64,000 nucleotides of DNA. Origin: LBZV01 sp000993855 (GTDB lineage Bacteria > Patescibacteriota > Microgenomatia > Curtissbacterales > GWA2-41-24). Location of the stretch: positions 18,826-82,825 of the forward strand of contig CAZBKB010000004.1 of assembly GCA_964492425.1 (NCBI GenBank). Direction: 5' to 3'. Of this stretch, positions 10,085 to 20,238 are shown piece after piece. The notes under the pieces were generated by a model. It was not told the DNA's origin. It did no database searches and saw only the letters and a list, made by a program, of their open reading frames with translations. Made by a program: the position numbers and the translations under genes. Numbering within the stretch: the first letter of the stretch is position 1; each line of letters begins with the position of its first letter.

Positions 10085-10859
10085 TTAAGCGAACACGTAC
10101 GACATCCCTAAACATCCTGAGAGAATCTTTAAGGGGACTTACCCTGCTTGTTGCAACGTGATGCCATATTATTGGTACTTCTTTAATTTTGAACTTGTGC
10201 TTTTTGGCAATGAATAGAAGTTCTACATCGAATGCTGTCACTAATGCACCGTGAACTTTTTTGCCCTTGCCATAGACTTTGAGTTCACCAAATAAATTCT
10301 TTGCTACATCACCTTTAAAGCATTTAAAACCCGCTTGAGTATCCCAAATTCCTCGAACTGCAATAATTTGTACGATAATATTAAACACTAAACCCATGAT
10401 GTGCCTATGTAGAGGCTCTTTTTCCCTTTTTGCCCCTGGAAGTTGTCTGGAACCAATAACAATGTCATATTCTGGGAAAAACGGCATTAATTTCTCAACT
10501 TCTTTGATAGGTGTAGCTTGGTCAAAATCGGTAAAGAGTATATAGTCTCCTTTTGCCTCTTCCACGCCTTTTTTTACCGTTTCCGCTTTACCTTGATGAG
10601 GGTTTTTTATAATACGGATGTTGTCATATTTTTTAGCAAACTTATCACCAAGTGCTGCGGTATTATCTTCAGATCCGTCATCCACTATAAGAATCTCATA
10701 TGGGTAACTTTGCGCTGCAAGGTATTTAGCGACTTCATCAACTGTCTCTTTTTTGAAGTTTGGCTCCTCGTTATATGCTGGAATGATTACAGAAATATGT
10801 GGTTTGTCAGACATTTTTTTAATTATCTTATTATGAAAGTATTTAGACGTTTTTGTCAA
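10059..10859 (-). CDS. GT2 glycosyltransferase, dolichyl/polyprenyl-phosphate sugar synthase-like
   Basis: 266 residues. The GT-A fold starts with SVIIPAYNEE, has the nucleotide-binding LIVDDGSEDNT and the metal-binding FTDFDQATP motifs, and matches the Alg5/DPG-synthase group more than DPM1. It would transfer glucose or mannose from an NDP-sugar to a polyprenyl phosphate on the cytoplasmic face. No membrane span is evident at the C-terminus. Its frame overlaps PyrB upstream (17 nt) and a GT39 downstream. The alternative ATG at codon 16 (MSDKPHISV) would remove most of the overlap with PyrB and is a plausible real start. Confidence 0.85.
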   Translation of the reverse strand: MTKTSKYFHNKIIKKMSDKPHISVIIPAYNEEPNFKKETVDEVAKYLAAQSYPYEILIVDDGSEDNTAALGDKFAKKYDNIRIIKNPHQGKAETVKKGVEEAKGDYILFTDFDQATPIKEVEKLMPFFPEYDIVIGSRQLPGAKREKEPLHRHIMGLVFNIIVQIIAVRGIWDTQAGFKCFKGDVAKNLFGELKVYGKGKKVHGALVTAFDVELLFIAKKHKFKIKEVPIIWHHVATSRVSPLKDSLRMFRDVVRVRLNDLRGIYS

Positions 10860-11790
10860 AGAGATAAAGAAGTATTGCCATCCTCACATATAAACCATTT
10901 TGCACCTGATCAAAATATTTTGCCCTAGAATCTTTATCTACCTCCTGCGTTATTTCGTTTATACGAGGAAGTGGGTGCATAATTATCGCATTCTTTTTAA
11001 CAAGTGCTAAAGTTTTTTTGTCAATTATATATTTGCCGAAATATTTTAGGTATTCACTCTCGCCCGTTTTTTCATTTACAAATCGCTCTTTTTGTATTCT
11101 TGTTTGATAAATAACATCAGCGTTTCTTACAGCTGATTTTAAATCTTCAGTCTCTGAAAATTTAATTTTCTTCTCCTCTAACAATTTTTTGATCGACACA
11201 GGTATAGCAAGTGCAGGAGGAGCAACGTAAATAAGTTCAAAATTACTATATAGACGAAATAATTGACTCAGGGAATGTATTGTTCTACCGTTTGCTAAAT
11301 CTCCAACCATGGCTATTATTATTTTGGGTAATTTTGACTTCTTGAGGATTCCAAGGTTTGAAAAAACTGTATATAAATCCAAGAGAGCCTGTGTTGGATG
11401 CTCCCCTTTACCATCACCCGCATTAATGATGGGCACTTCTGAATACTCTGATGCTATTTGGGACGCTCCTTCTGTAAAATGCCTCAATACTATTACATCT
11501 GCATAACAATTAATTACCCTTATTGTGTCCTCCAGGGTTTCACCTTTTGCTGCTGATGAGAATTCCGATGCATTTTCTGTTGAAATTACCTGTCCTCCTA
11601 ACCTTAACATTGCAGATTCAAATGACAATCTTGTTCTTGTAGAAGGTTCATAAAAAAGGGTTGCCATAACTTTACCCCTCAAAGCGGTAAATGGGTTTTT
11701 GGACCTTTGTATTTTCTCAGTGATCTTAAATATCCCGGAGACAAATTTTTTGTCGAATTGACTTGCAGAAATGATATGGCTTTTAGTCAT
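10843..11790 (-). CDS. pyrB: Aspartate carbamoyltransferase catalytic chain
   Basis: 315 residues, the usual length. I see the carbamoyl-phosphate loop YEPSTRTRLSFESA (STRTR), the mobile-loop SSAAKGETLEDT with its Lys, GEHPTQALLDLYT, GDLANGRTIHSL, and the C-terminal HPLPRINEI and NGLYVRMA motifs, all characteristic of PyrB and not of ornithine carbamoyltransferase. It catalyses the first committed step of pyrimidine synthesis. No other pyr gene is in the window, and its neighbours on both sides are glycosyltransferases, overlapping or within 8 nt, so it is probably co-transcribed with the glycan genes. UMP/UTP supply for NDP-sugars is one explanation. Confidence 0.92.
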   Translation of the reverse strand: MTKSHIISASQFDKKFVSGIFKITEKIQRSKNPFTALRGKVMATLFYEPSTRTRLSFESAMLRLGGQVISTENASEFSSAAKGETLEDTIRVINCYADVIVLRHFTEGASQIASEYSEVPIINAGDGKGEHPTQALLDLYTVFSNLGILKKSKLPKIIIAMVGDLANGRTIHSLSQLFRLYSNFELIYVAPPALAIPVSIKKLLEEKKIKFSETEDLKSAVRNADVIYQTRIQKERFVNEKTGESEYLKYFGKYIIDKKTLALVKKNAIIMHPLPRINEITQEVDKDSRAKYFDQVQNGLYVRMAILLYLFDKNV

Positions 11791-11798
11791 CTCGTAAA

Positions 11799-13298
11799 TT
11801 ATATTCCTTTTTCTACAGGCTTACCAATCAAATTTCTACTTGATTCATGATGGGATAGTCTAAAAATTTTAAAGTTATATTCCGAAATATTCCATTCACT
11901 TTCAATTTGAGCCATACCAAAACCAGCAATTTCCCAAACTGGATGTCCAAGTGGAGTACACTTTTGATCTTCGCATATGATTATAAGCTGTTCGGTGATG
12001 TTGTCTTCAAGTTTAGTTGGCTCATGGCCTAATATATCGAGAAAATAACGGTAAGCATGATCTGAATTGCTCTGAGAAATCATCGCAAAATTGTAGGGCT
12101 TGCCTTCTGATTTTTCTATCACGAGATTAGCTAAACTTTGGGTTTGTTGAATAAGCCGGTTGGGAGCAGTCGTGTAAAAACCTTGCGATAAAAAGAACAA
12201 AAAAATTACAAAAGAAGATAATAGAATAAATATTCTTGTGACTTTACGACGCCACAAAATCGAAACTAGAAGTCCAAACATTATAAACGGAGCTGGATAA
12301 ATGCTCCCAAAATAATAATCGTTAAGTTGTCCAGCATAAAGCCTTATAAAGAATACTCCGGCAATAAAATATATGATTGCAATTGAAAAAATGATTCTTT
12401 GGGATGATTTCCAGCTACTTATCAAACCGGCCAGAACAATAAGAGAAGAGGTCCAAAGATACATTTTTGTAAACGGTGTGTTCTCAATTTTTGTAATCCA
12501 TTTAAGCAAGATGTTTGCGCTATCTGCTACAGCCCATGTGATATTTCCCTTATAATCGATAGTACTTCCACGAGATACAAATTCAAATATAGTTTTAAAA
12601 TTTGGGAAGCTATTCTTAATTTCAAATATCAAAAAGGGTGAGAATGTAATTAAAATACCAATAAGTATGAGAACAGGACTAATCAGGATTCGTTTAAATT
12701 TTTCATTGAATAAAACAATAAGAGACGAGACAGGGGCTAATATTAAACTTAGATAATGAAGTTGAATTGCAACGCCAAAACATGCCCCGACCCCGAGATA
12801 ATAAATGAGTTTCCTCTTTTTAATAGCCAGGTAGACAAAGTAGATAAGCAAAAGTGAAAAGAATGGCATGGGATTTGGGTTCCACGAAGATCTTGAATAC
12901 CTAACGATAAGAGGCGTGGCGGCATATAAAAAACTTGTAAGAATTGCCGGCCAAAATCCTGTTGTATCCTTTAAAAATTTATAGAGCAATAAAACCGTTG
13001 ATATACCAAAAATTGCAACCATATATGAAGGTCCTACAGGATCAAATCTGGACAGTAATATAAATGGTGCTGCCATCCAGTAATATATTGGTCCAAGATA
13101 GAAACCACCAACAGAGGCGGTAGGCCCAAGAAATGGAATATCTCTATTTAAGATAATGTTCCTTAGCACAATCATGTCCCTGCCTTCGTCTCCTAAAAAG
13201 ACTACGTAATCTCTTATTTTGTAAAATCGGAAAAAAACAGCCACTATTATTAACAAGATAACTAATACTGTCTGCAACTTCTTATCTGTCAAAATCAT
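11799..13298 (-). CDS. GT39/ArnT-like membrane glycosyltransferase
   Basis: 499 residues, about 11 spans, then a soluble C-terminal portion from about residue 390. The first loop contains FLGDEGRDMIVL and then FLGPTASVGGFYLGPIYYW, homologous in position and pattern to the enzymes at 5973 and 34471. Family knowledge suggests transfer from a polyprenyl-phosphate sugar. The gene lies between the DPM/GtrA fusion upstream, which could supply the donor and flip it, and pyrB 8 nt downstream. Confidence 0.77.
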   Translation of the reverse strand: MILTDKKLQTVLVILLIIVAVFFRFYKIRDYVVFLGDEGRDMIVLRNIILNRDIPFLGPTASVGGFYLGPIYYWMAAPFILLSRFDPVGPSYMVAIFGISTVLLLYKFLKDTTGFWPAILTSFLYAATPLIVRYSRSSWNPNPMPFFSLLLIYFVYLAIKKRKLIYYLGVGACFGVAIQLHYLSLILAPVSSLIVLFNEKFKRILISPVLILIGILITFSPFLIFEIKNSFPNFKTIFEFVSRGSTIDYKGNITWAVADSANILLKWITKIENTPFTKMYLWTSSLIVLAGLISSWKSSQRIIFSIAIIYFIAGVFFIRLYAGQLNDYYFGSIYPAPFIMFGLLVSILWRRKVTRIFILLSSFVIFLFFLSQGFYTTAPNRLIQQTQSLANLVIEKSEGKPYNFAMISQSNSDHAYRYFLDILGHEPTKLEDNITEQLIIICEDQKCTPLGHPVWEIAGFGMAQIESEWNISEYNFKIFRLSHHESSRNLIGKPVEKGI

Positions 13299-13348
13299 GT
13301 TTCAAATTTTATATTACATGGAGAATTATCTTATTTGGACAGTTATTA

Positions 13349-14539
13349 TTATTGCTTTTCTTTCCAGATCCAAATTAGATTTACAAAATAGTTGAAGAAC
13401 AGACCAGTAGCAACACCTACTGCAAGACCTATTTGTTCATGAAGATTTAAAATATGGGCAAAAAACAAGATTGAAAATAATTGGATTATTGGGCTGCCAA
13501 TAGAAGTAAGATTAAACTTTGCAAACCTGAGAAATGGCGAACCCATGTGAGACCTATCCTTAAATGTCCAGTTATCATGCATTAAAAAATTAAAAATTAT
13601 GGATAGCTCGATAGAGATGACAGATGCAATAAATAATCTATCCAAACTAAAAAATAAAATCTTTGGAGCATTTTCTATTGTGGAAATAAAGTTTAATACT
13701 GGCCGGGTTAATACGGGATACGAATAAATAGCCCCCCTATACAAAAGACCAAGGACAACTGCATTAATTAGGTAGCTAATGCATCCTACCAGCGCAAATT
13801 TTATGAAAGTTCTTGATCGTTCAAGGCGAACTTTAAAGCCAAATTTTATTACATCCAGTGTATAGGCGACAATTTTAGCTTTTGAATACCCTTTTTTTCG
13901 ATCCTTAAAAGTGATGGGGATTTCTTCAATTTTTGCTCCCGCTTTTATTGCCGCATATAAAAACGCCGGTTGAATTATATAGGTCTTGGATTTCCAAGGA
14001 ACCTTTGAGAAATCTATTTTTTCAAACAGTTTTTTTGTGAATACACGATACGAGTTAGTATATTCTGAAATATTGAATGTGCCCCAGGCTATTTTTGAAA
14101 ATAGGGCTGACCCTCGGGTAAACAATCTCCTGTGCCAGCCGAGAAGGTTTTTACCTCCTTTTGTAAGTCGCGAGCCTATGACTAGATCATTACCTTCTAT
14201 AATCTTTTTTATCATTTGGGGGAGTGTCGATGGATCATGAGAAAGGTCACTATCCATTTGTGCCAGCATATCCGCTTTTAGCCTACTTATTGCATAACGA
14301 TGACCTTTTACTATGCCTATTCCTAAACCCCTCTCTTTTACATCCAGATAGTGCACTTTTGGATTAGTTTTAGTAATCTTTTTTACAATTTCCCCTGTTT
14401 TATCAGGTGAATGGCTATCTGAGACTAACACATGCAAGTCAATACTGGAAATCTTTTTTGCTTGCTCAAGAACAAGTTTGATTATCTCTTCGACATTTTC
14501 TTCCTCATTATAGGTGGGGATATTGACTACCAGCCTCAT
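13349..14539 (-). CDS. Polyprenyl-phosphate mannose synthase (DPM1-like GT2) fused to a GtrA membrane domain
   Basis: 396 residues. Residues 1-240 form a GT2 domain with [12 protein letters not shown], a [13 protein letters not shown] nucleotide site and [11 protein letters not shown] metal site, the pattern of dolichol-phosphate mannosyltransferase. Residues 245-396 have four hydrophobic spans typical of GtrA/DPMS proteins thought to flip polyprenyl-phosphate sugars. The two-domain arrangement is common in bacteria that glycosylate surface proteins or lipids. It overlaps the GDP-mannose dehydratase gene by 4 nt, consistent with GDP-mannose being at hand in this pathway. Confidence 0.86.
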   Translation of the reverse strand: MRLVVNIPTYNEEENVEEIIKLVLEQAKKISSIDLHVLVSDSHSPDKTGEIVKKITKTNPKVHYLDVKERGLGIGIVKGHRYAISRLKADMLAQMDSDLSHDPSTLPQMIKKIIEGNDLVIGSRLTKGGKNLLGWHRRLFTRGSALFSKIAWGTFNISEYTNSYRVFTKKLFEKIDFSKVPWKSKTYIIQPAFLYAAIKAGAKIEEIPITFKDRKKGYSKAKIVAYTLDVIKFGFKVRLERSRTFIKFALVGCISYLINAVVLGLLYRGAIYSYPVLTRPVLNFISTIENAPKILFFSLDRLFIASVISIELSIIFNFLMHDNWTFKDRSHMGSPFLRFAKFNLTSIGSPIIQLFSILFFAHILNLHEQIGLAVGVATGLFFNYFVNLIWIWKEKQ

Positions 14540-15513
14540 TTGGAATTTTTCTTTAGAAGTTTGACGTCTGCTTCCACCATCACTTTTACCAACTCTTTAA
14601 AAGAAACTTTTGGGGTCCAGCCTAAAACTTTTTTTGCTTTCGATGCATCACCAATTAAAAAATCTACTTCAGCCGGCCGCATAAATTCTTTAGAAATTTT
14701 TACGTGTTTTTTCCAATTCTTTTCACCAATAACTTCAAATGCGACTTTTATAAATTCTTCTACGGAGTGATTTTCACCTGTTGCTATAACATAATCATCG
14801 GCTATTTCTTGTTGCAACATGAGCCACATAGCTTCTACATAATCTCCTGCAAAACCCCAATCACGTTTGGCATCGAGATTGCCTAGAGTTAAATATTCCT
14901 GCAAGCCTAATTTAATTCTTGCTACGCCGTGAGAAATTTTTCTTGTTACAAATTCCAAACCTCGTCTTGGGGATTCGTGATTGAATAATATGCCGGGTAC
15001 GGCGAATAAATTATAAGACTCTCTGTAATTTATGGTGATCCAATGAGCATATACTTTTGCCACACCATAAGGACTTCTAGGATGAAAAGTCGTTCTTTCT
15101 GTTTGTGGACTCTCTGCTACTTGTCCAAACATTTCTGATGATGACGCTTGATAAAATCTCGTTTTTGGTTTTACCTGTCTTATTGCTTCAAGCATCCTGG
15201 TTGCGCCGAGTGCAGTAAATTCACCTGTTAAAACAGGCTGGGACCAAGAAGTTGCCACAAAACTCTGGGCAGCCAAATTGTAAATTTCGTCAGGGTTTGA
15301 ATATTCAACTGCAGAGGTTAATGATTGTTGATCCAGGAGATCACCAGGAATAAGTTCTATCTTGTCTTGCATATGTTTTATCCTCTCGTAATTTGGAGTT
15401 GATGTACGTCTGGTGAGCCCGAACACTTTGTAATTTTTTGCAAGTAAAAACTCAGCTAAATATGAACCATCTTGGCCAGTTATACCTGTTATGAGTGCTT
15501 TTTTTTGTGCCAT
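14536..15513 (-). CDS. gmd: GDP-mannose 4,6-dehydratase
   Basis: 325 residues. The start [18 protein letters not shown] is the diagnostic N-terminus of GMD, followed by [21 protein letters not shown] with the catalytic Ser, [10 protein letters not shown] (YxxxK), and [16 protein letters not shown]. It converts GDP-D-mannose to GDP-4-keto-6-deoxymannose, the branch point to GDP-L-fucose, D-rhamnose and related sugars. The start touches the stop of the epimerase/reductase at 15513, so the pair are translationally coupled and likely act in sequence. Confidence 0.93.
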   Translation of the reverse strand: MAQKKALITGITGQDGSYLAEFLLAKNYKVFGLTRRTSTPNYERIKHMQDKIELIPGDLLDQQSLTSAVEYSNPDEIYNLAAQSFVATSWSQPVLTGEFTALGATRMLEAIRQVKPKTRFYQASSSEMFGQVAESPQTERTTFHPRSPYGVAKVYAHWITINYRESYNLFAVPGILFNHESPRRGLEFVTRKISHGVARIKLGLQEYLTLGNLDAKRDWGFAGDYVEAMWLMLQQEIADDYVIATGENHSVEEFIKVAFEVIGEKNWKKHVKISKEFMRPAEVDFLIGDASKAKKVLGWTPKVSFKELVKVMVEADVKLLKKNSK

Positions 15514-16466
15514 CAGTTTTTTATTTTATCCCTTTCGTATTCAATTGTATCAAATAATGTTTTTTCTAGAGGTATTGTTGGTTCCCAACCAGTATCTTTT
15601 TTAAATTTGGAATAATCACAGTAAATTCGTTGTATCTCGACCTTCCTGAATAAACTCCTATCTTGAACTATTTTAACCTCAACACTTGATAGTGAAATTA
15701 GTTTAGTAAGTATATCAGCTATTCTAACAGCTTTTGCTGAACCCAAGTTGTAAACATCACCAACTCTACCTTTATCCAGTGCAAGTAAATAAGCTTTTAC
15801 AATGTCCCTCACATCTGTGATGTCCCGCCATGTGTTTAAGTTTCCAACTTTGATTATTCCTTTTCCTATTGTTTCAATTTTTGCTATTTGGGAAGCAAAC
15901 GCCGGAACTACAAATTTTGTTGATTGACGAGGGCCTATGTGGTTAAAAGGTCTTACTCGGACAATATTAAGCCCATTGTTTAAAAAGAACTGATACCCCA
16001 GCATGTCTTGTGCAACTTTCGATACTGCGTAAGGCGAGGTTGGTGCGAGTGGTGTGTCTTCATTTACCGGTAAATATTTTTTTTCAACATCTCCATATTC
16101 ATCAGCAGAACCAACTATTAGAATTTTTACTTTTGATTTTTGTCTTGCAACTTCCTCAAGTAAATTTATTTGTCCAAATATATTGTTTTTAAGAGTAAGC
16201 TGAGGATAGTGAAAACTTTGGGCCGGTGATGAAAACGCAGCTAAGTGAAACAGATAATTATAATCTTTGAAATCTATCTTCTTTAAGCTACGTTTTTTCA
16301 GAAGGTCAATTTCAATTTTACTAATCTTTTTTGTAAATTGTTTTAGATTCTCAATTGAGTGTTTGGGATGAATAAGAGTTGTAACTTGAATATTATTTTT
16401 ATTAAGATACTCTGTAAGATGGCTACCGACGAAACCAGCCGCTCCTGTAATAAGCGCTTTTTTCAT
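15513..16466 (-). CDS. GDP-4-keto-6-deoxymannose reductase-like SDR
   Basis: 317-residue extended [21 protein letters not shown] at the N-terminus, [10 protein letters not shown] at the catalytic Ser and [10 protein letters not shown] (YxxxK). The GSADEYG motif, [11 protein letters not shown] and immediate coupling to gmd fit the Rmd enzyme, which reduces GDP-4-keto-6-deoxymannose to GDP-D-rhamnose. A GDP-6-deoxy-talose or other 4-keto reductase cannot be excluded. It overlaps the UDP-glucose dehydrogenase gene upstream by 4 nt. Confidence 0.78.
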   Translation of the reverse strand: MKKALITGAAGFVGSHLTEYLNKNNIQVTTLIHPKHSIENLKQFTKKISKIEIDLLKKRSLKKIDFKDYNYLFHLAAFSSPAQSFHYPQLTLKNNIFGQINLLEEVARQKSKVKILIVGSADEYGDVEKKYLPVNEDTPLAPTSPYAVSKVAQDMLGYQFFLNNGLNIVRVRPFNHIGPRQSTKFVVPAFASQIAKIETIGKGIIKVGNLNTWRDITDVRDIVKAYLLALDKGRVGDVYNLGSAKAVRIADILTKLISLSSVEVKIVQDRSLFRKVEIQRIYCDYSKFKKDTGWEPTIPLEKTLFDTIEYERDKIKN

Positions 16467-17767
16467 CGACCGACGGTAAAATAACTAAAACCGATTTCTT
16501 TCATCTTTATAGTGTCATATATATTCCGTCCATCGATAATAATTGCTCTTTTTAAGCTATTTTTAATCTTTTGTAAGTCCATTCCAAGAAATTCTGGCCA
16601 CTCAGTTACAATAACAAGTGCGTCTTGGCCTTTCGCTGCGTCATAAACATCTTTTGCATACTTTTGCTTTGGAAATATCTTTCTTGCTGTATCTATCGCC
16701 TTCGGATCATAAAGAGTCAAATCTGCACCTAAATTAAGAAGTGACTGGATTATTTTTATAGATGGTGCATCTCTCATGTCATCTGTATTGGGCTTAAATG
16801 CGAGACCTAATATTGCTATTTTTATCTTTTCTAAATTGGGTGTTATATTGTCGGTTGCCCCAACGGCTGTCCTAATTTTTGTTATAAACTTATCAATCTG
16901 ACTATTGTTGATTGCATCTACACTTCTTAAAAGATCAAAATTATAGTCGAAACTATTGGCTTGTGCTATAAATGCCAACACATCCTTAGGAAGACAAGAT
17001 CCCCCATAACCAATCCCAGGTTGCAGAAATGAAGAGCCGATCCTTTTATCTGTACCTATCCCTAGTAGTACTTTCTGAACATCAGCACCTGTTTTTTCAC
17101 AAATAGTTGCAAGAGCATTTGCATAGGAAATTTTTGTTGCCAAGAACGCGTTGGAGGCATATTTGATAAGCTGAGCAGAACGCATGTCACAAATGATTCT
17201 TTCTCCCGGTAATACTGCATGCAATTCTAATAAAATTTTTTGCGCTCTTTTACTTGTAGTTCCAATTACAATACGGTCAGGGTGAAAAGCATCAGTAAGT
17301 GCAGTTCCCTCTCTTAGGAATTCCGGTGAAGCAGCAAATTCGAAATCTACTCGGGCATGTTTTTTTACGATTCTTTCCAAATCGTCTTCAAAACCGATAG
17401 GGAAAGTACTTTTTATAACAACAACTGTGTAATCTTTTAAATTTTTTGCAGTTTCTTCGACAGCACTAAACAGGTAAGTTAAATCTGCCTCGCCATTTTT
17501 GGAGGGAGGAGTTCCAACACAAATAAAAACTGCTTGAGATTTAGGAACTGACTGTGAATACGAGGTTGTGAAGATTAACCTTTTTTCTTTTGCGTTTTTT
17601 GATAAGTATTCATATAACCCAGTTTCGAAGAATGGTATCTTACCTCGTTTGAGTGATTCTATCCTTTCCTTTGAAGTGTCTATACAGTAAACATCGTTTC
17701 CTAGCTCTGCAAAGAGAGCTGCTGTAACTAACCCTACATATCCTGCACCGATTACTGATATTGTCAT
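16463..17767 (-). CDS. UDP-glucose 6-dehydrogenase
   Basis: 434 residues, normal length for Ugd/TuaD. N-terminal ISVIGAGYVGLVTAALFAE dinucleotide-binding motif, FICVGTPPSK, SPEFLREGTA in the central dimerisation part, and GYGGSCLPKDVLAF with the catalytic Cys and Lys. A C-terminal domain with GLAFKPNTDDMRDAPS completes the fold. It oxidises UDP-glucose to UDP-glucuronate for acidic surface glycans. It follows the dTDP-rhamnose genes after a 41-nt gap and overlaps the gmd partner gene. The SPEFLREG motif separates it from the WecC-like enzyme at the left edge (CPERIAEG). Confidence 0.93.
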   Translation of the reverse strand: MTISVIGAGYVGLVTAALFAELGNDVYCIDTSKERIESLKRGKIPFFETGLYEYLSKNAKEKRLIFTTSYSQSVPKSQAVFICVGTPPSKNGEADLTYLFSAVEETAKNLKDYTVVVIKSTFPIGFEDDLERIVKKHARVDFEFAASPEFLREGTALTDAFHPDRIVIGTTSKRAQKILLELHAVLPGERIICDMRSAQLIKYASNAFLATKISYANALATICEKTGADVQKVLLGIGTDKRIGSSFLQPGIGYGGSCLPKDVLAFIAQANSFDYNFDLLRSVDAINNSQIDKFITKIRTAVGATDNITPNLEKIKIAILGLAFKPNTDDMRDAPSIKIIQSLLNLGADLTLYDPKAIDTARKIFPKQKYAKDVYDAAKGQDALVIVTEWPEFLGMDLQKIKNSLKRAIIIDGRNIYDTIKMKEIGFSYFTVGR

Positions 17768-17808
17768 TATTTACTGGCTATCCTGATATTTTAGTCAAAT
17801 AAAAGAAT

Positions 17809-18717
17809 TTAAATCAATTCTCCTTTTTTTTGGGCAAGTATTATTTCAATACCATTCTCCCAAGATGTTGGCATAAATCCTAACTTCGGTAATTTTTCAA
17901 CTTTTAAGCCTCCTATTAAGGGTCGGGGTGTGGAATTTTCTCTTTTAAGGATTTCTGCAAGAGAAGCATTCGTCAATTTTTTGGGATTTTTACCAAATTT
18001 CTTTAATAATTGCTTAGCAAAAACATATGGGGAACAACTTTTTAAACTGGCTAAATGGTATATCCCTTTGTTATCTGTTTTCAATAAAGTTTGAATAGCT
18101 GGAGCAAGATCATCTATAAATGTTGGAGTTGTCAATTGATCAAAAAATAGTGGGTATAAGTTATTTTGCTCATATTTTTCTAATATGCTTCGTACAAAAT
18201 CTTTTTTATATTTAAATTTTGATCGATACGGGTAGGTTATTCTTAAAATTATGTAATCATCTATTGTTGTAGCTTCGTCTTCAGAAATTTTTTTCGTTAA
18301 ACCATACCAGCTAATTTTTTTTTCATCTTGATTGAATGCCTCAGTTTCAGGATATGGCCCGTTTTGCCCATCAAATACAAAGTCTGTTGAGATCAGGAGT
18401 AGTTTTCGCTTACTATGTCTGCAAGCATCGACTACGTTTTTCGTACCTTTTACATTTATTTCCCATACAATTCCATGTTTATCGCCTCTTTGTTTTTCTG
18501 CCTCATCAACGTCTGTGTAAGCAGAAAAAAGTATTACAGTTGAAAATTGATGTTGTTGAAAAAAAGTTTTTACCGAATTGTTATTTGTTATATCTACTGA
18601 AATTTTCCCGTCTAAGTCTGCTTTTATTAACTTGAAATCGTTTTGAAGTTCACAAAAACGGGAACCCACCATGGAGCTTGCACCAATTACAGCTACTTTT
18701 TGTTGATTAGTTGCCAA
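17809..18717 (-). CDS. rfbD: dTDP-4-dehydrorhamnose reductase (RmlD-like)
   Basis: 302-residue SDR: VAVIGASSMVGSRF NADPH-binding start, SAYTDVDEAE (the RmlD signature around the conserved Asp-Glu), STDFVFDG strand, and WYGLTKKISE with the YxxxK pair. It performs the last step, reduction of dTDP-4-keto-L-rhamnose to dTDP-L-rhamnose. It overlaps the RmlC-like gene by 11 nt and follows rfbA-rfbB-rfbC in pathway order. Confidence 0.85.
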   Translation of the reverse strand: MATNQQKVAVIGASSMVGSRFCELQNDFKLIKADLDGKISVDITNNNSVKTFFQQHQFSTVILFSAYTDVDEAEKQRGDKHGIVWEINVKGTKNVVDACRHSKRKLLLISTDFVFDGQNGPYPETEAFNQDEKKISWYGLTKKISEDEATTIDDYIILRITYPYRSKFKYKKDFVRSILEKYEQNNLYPLFFDQLTTPTFIDDLAPAIQTLLKTDNKGIYHLASLKSCSPYVFAKQLLKKFGKNPKKLTNASLAEILKRENSTPRPLIGGLKVEKLPKLGFMPTSWENGIEIILAQKKGELI

Positions 18718-19228
18718 AGTCTTCCCTTACCTTATTCCAGTTAAGCTCATTATCATGATTTACTCGGCCTTCATCGTGTGGGTTGTAAAGCTTTGTTGGA
18801 AAATTCGCAAGCATCGCGGGTGTTTTTGAAATTACCACAAAGCCATGATATGTCTCTTCGGGAATAATAACCATGTACATTTCGTCTTCATTTTCCGGAC
18901 CCATTGTGAACAAATTTAATTTGCTTTTAGTAACAGAGCCTTCTCGAGGGTCAAAAACAGCAGTTACAATTCTGCCAGACACACAGATAAATCTGTCTTT
19001 TTGATACCTGTGCACATGCCACTTGTTTTCATCTCGTGCTACAGATGGAGGTGTTTGCGAAATATATTGCATCTTGAAGGGCATTTCGGAAGTTAAAACG
19101 TCTTTCCAATCTTCTCGCAAGGTTTCAACCAATGTGCCTGTCGGATCTTTATGAAGAGTAAGTTTTCTTAAAATGACACCTTCTATTAACTGTTCAGTGC
19201 TTTTTAGATTAAAATAGCTGTAATTCAT
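18707..19228 (-). CDS. rfbC: dTDP-4-dehydrorhamnose 3,5-epimerase family protein
   Basis: 173 residues with the cupin fold elements of RmlC: KWHVHRYQKDRFICVSG (RmlC has RGLHYQ...K at this place), VFDPREGS, and IIPEETYHGFVVIS carrying the second His. The family epimerises C3 and C5 of dTDP-4-keto-6-deoxyglucose. The spacing HVHRYQ is divergent from canonical RmlC, so a related sugar epimerase is possible. Its position between rfbB and rfbD, overlapping both by 1-11 nt, argues for the rhamnose role. Confidence 0.78.
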   Translation of the reverse strand: MNYSYFNLKSTEQLIEGVILRKLTLHKDPTGTLVETLREDWKDVLTSEMPFKMQYISQTPPSVARDENKWHVHRYQKDRFICVSGRIVTAVFDPREGSVTKSKLNLFTMGPENEDEMYMVIIPEETYHGFVVISKTPAMLANFPTKLYNPHDEGRVNHDNELNWNKVREDFGN

Positions 19229-20238
19229 TATTTTCTTATATATTGTTTGTCGTAATAATCATTAAAGGCTTTGTTTTTAAGTTCTTTCCACCAAGATTTA
19301 TTATTCTGATACCAGCTGATTGTTAATTTAAGAGCCTCGTCAAAGGAAAAGTTTGATTCCCAATTTAACTCTTTCTTAATTTTAGCAGCATTTATTGCAT
19401 ATCTCCTATCGTGGCCTGGCCTGTCGCGTACGTATTCAATCTTTGTTTCGGGCAGTTTCATAATTTTCAAAATTCTTTTAATAACGCTAATATTGGGAAT
19501 ATCATTATTTACTCCCACACAATAAGTTTCACCGACCTTGCCTTTTTGGATTATTGCATCAATTGAGGATGCGTGATCCTCGACATACAACCAGTCGCGT
19601 ACATAAAGACCATCTCCGTAAACTGGAACATTTTTGCCTTCAATCAAGTTCGTAATGGTAAGGGAGATTAATTTTTCCGGATACTGATATGGGCCAAAGT
19701 TGTTAGAACAATTGCTTATGGTGATCGGCAGTCCATATGTTTCAAAATAAGCTCTGACTAAATGATCTGATGCAGCTTTTGTTGCAGAATAAGGGCTATT
19801 TGGCTGGTATTTTGTTGTTTCGTCGAATTTTTCCTTTGAAGTGAGCGCTAATGCACCGAATACTTCGTCTGTAGAGACATGGTGAAACCTTCTTATTTTC
19901 TCTTTACGCGCCGCATCTAGAAGAATTTGTGTTCCCAAAACGTTGGTTAATACAAATGGTGCCGGATCTAGAATCGACCGATCAACATGCGATTCTGCGG
20001 CAAAATTTACAAGAACATCAACACCACGAATCACCTCACTTACGTCATGTATATTGGCAATATCCCCTTCTTTAAATTTGTAACCGGGTAAATTTTCTAC
20101 ATCTTTTAAACTATCGAGATTGCCAGCATAAGTTAATTTATCAAAATTGATAATTTCATCACTGGGGTATTTTTTTAACCAGTAGCGAATAAAATTGGAG
20201 CCAATAAAACCTGCTCCTCCAGTTATTAGTAGTTTCAT
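19228..20238 (-). CDS. rfbB: dTDP-glucose 4,6-dehydratase
   Basis: 336 residues from the chosen ATG at 20238 (a longer frame reaches 20289, but this ATG overlaps the rfbA stop as TAATG and starts MKLLITGGAGFIGSNFIRY, the exact family N-terminus). Other marks: LTYAGNLDSL, AAESHVDRSI, HVSTDEVFG with catalytic Thr-Asp-Glu, YSATKAASDHL (YxxxK), and CSNNFGPYQYPEKLI. It makes dTDP-4-keto-6-deoxyglucose from the product of RfbA. The overlap with rfbA indicates translational coupling. Confidence 0.95.
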   Translation of the reverse strand: MKLLITGGAGFIGSNFIRYWLKKYPSDEIINFDKLTYAGNLDSLKDVENLPGYKFKEGDIANIHDVSEVIRGVDVLVNFAAESHVDRSILDPAPFVLTNVLGTQILLDAARKEKIRRFHHVSTDEVFGALALTSKEKFDETTKYQPNSPYSATKAASDHLVRAYFETYGLPITISNCSNNFGPYQYPEKLISLTITNLIEGKNVPVYGDGLYVRDWLYVEDHASSIDAIIQKGKVGETYCVGVNNDIPNISVIKRILKIMKLPETKIEYVRDRPGHDRRYAINAAKIKKELNWESNFSFDEALKLTISWYQNNKSWWKELKNKAFNDYYDKQYIRK

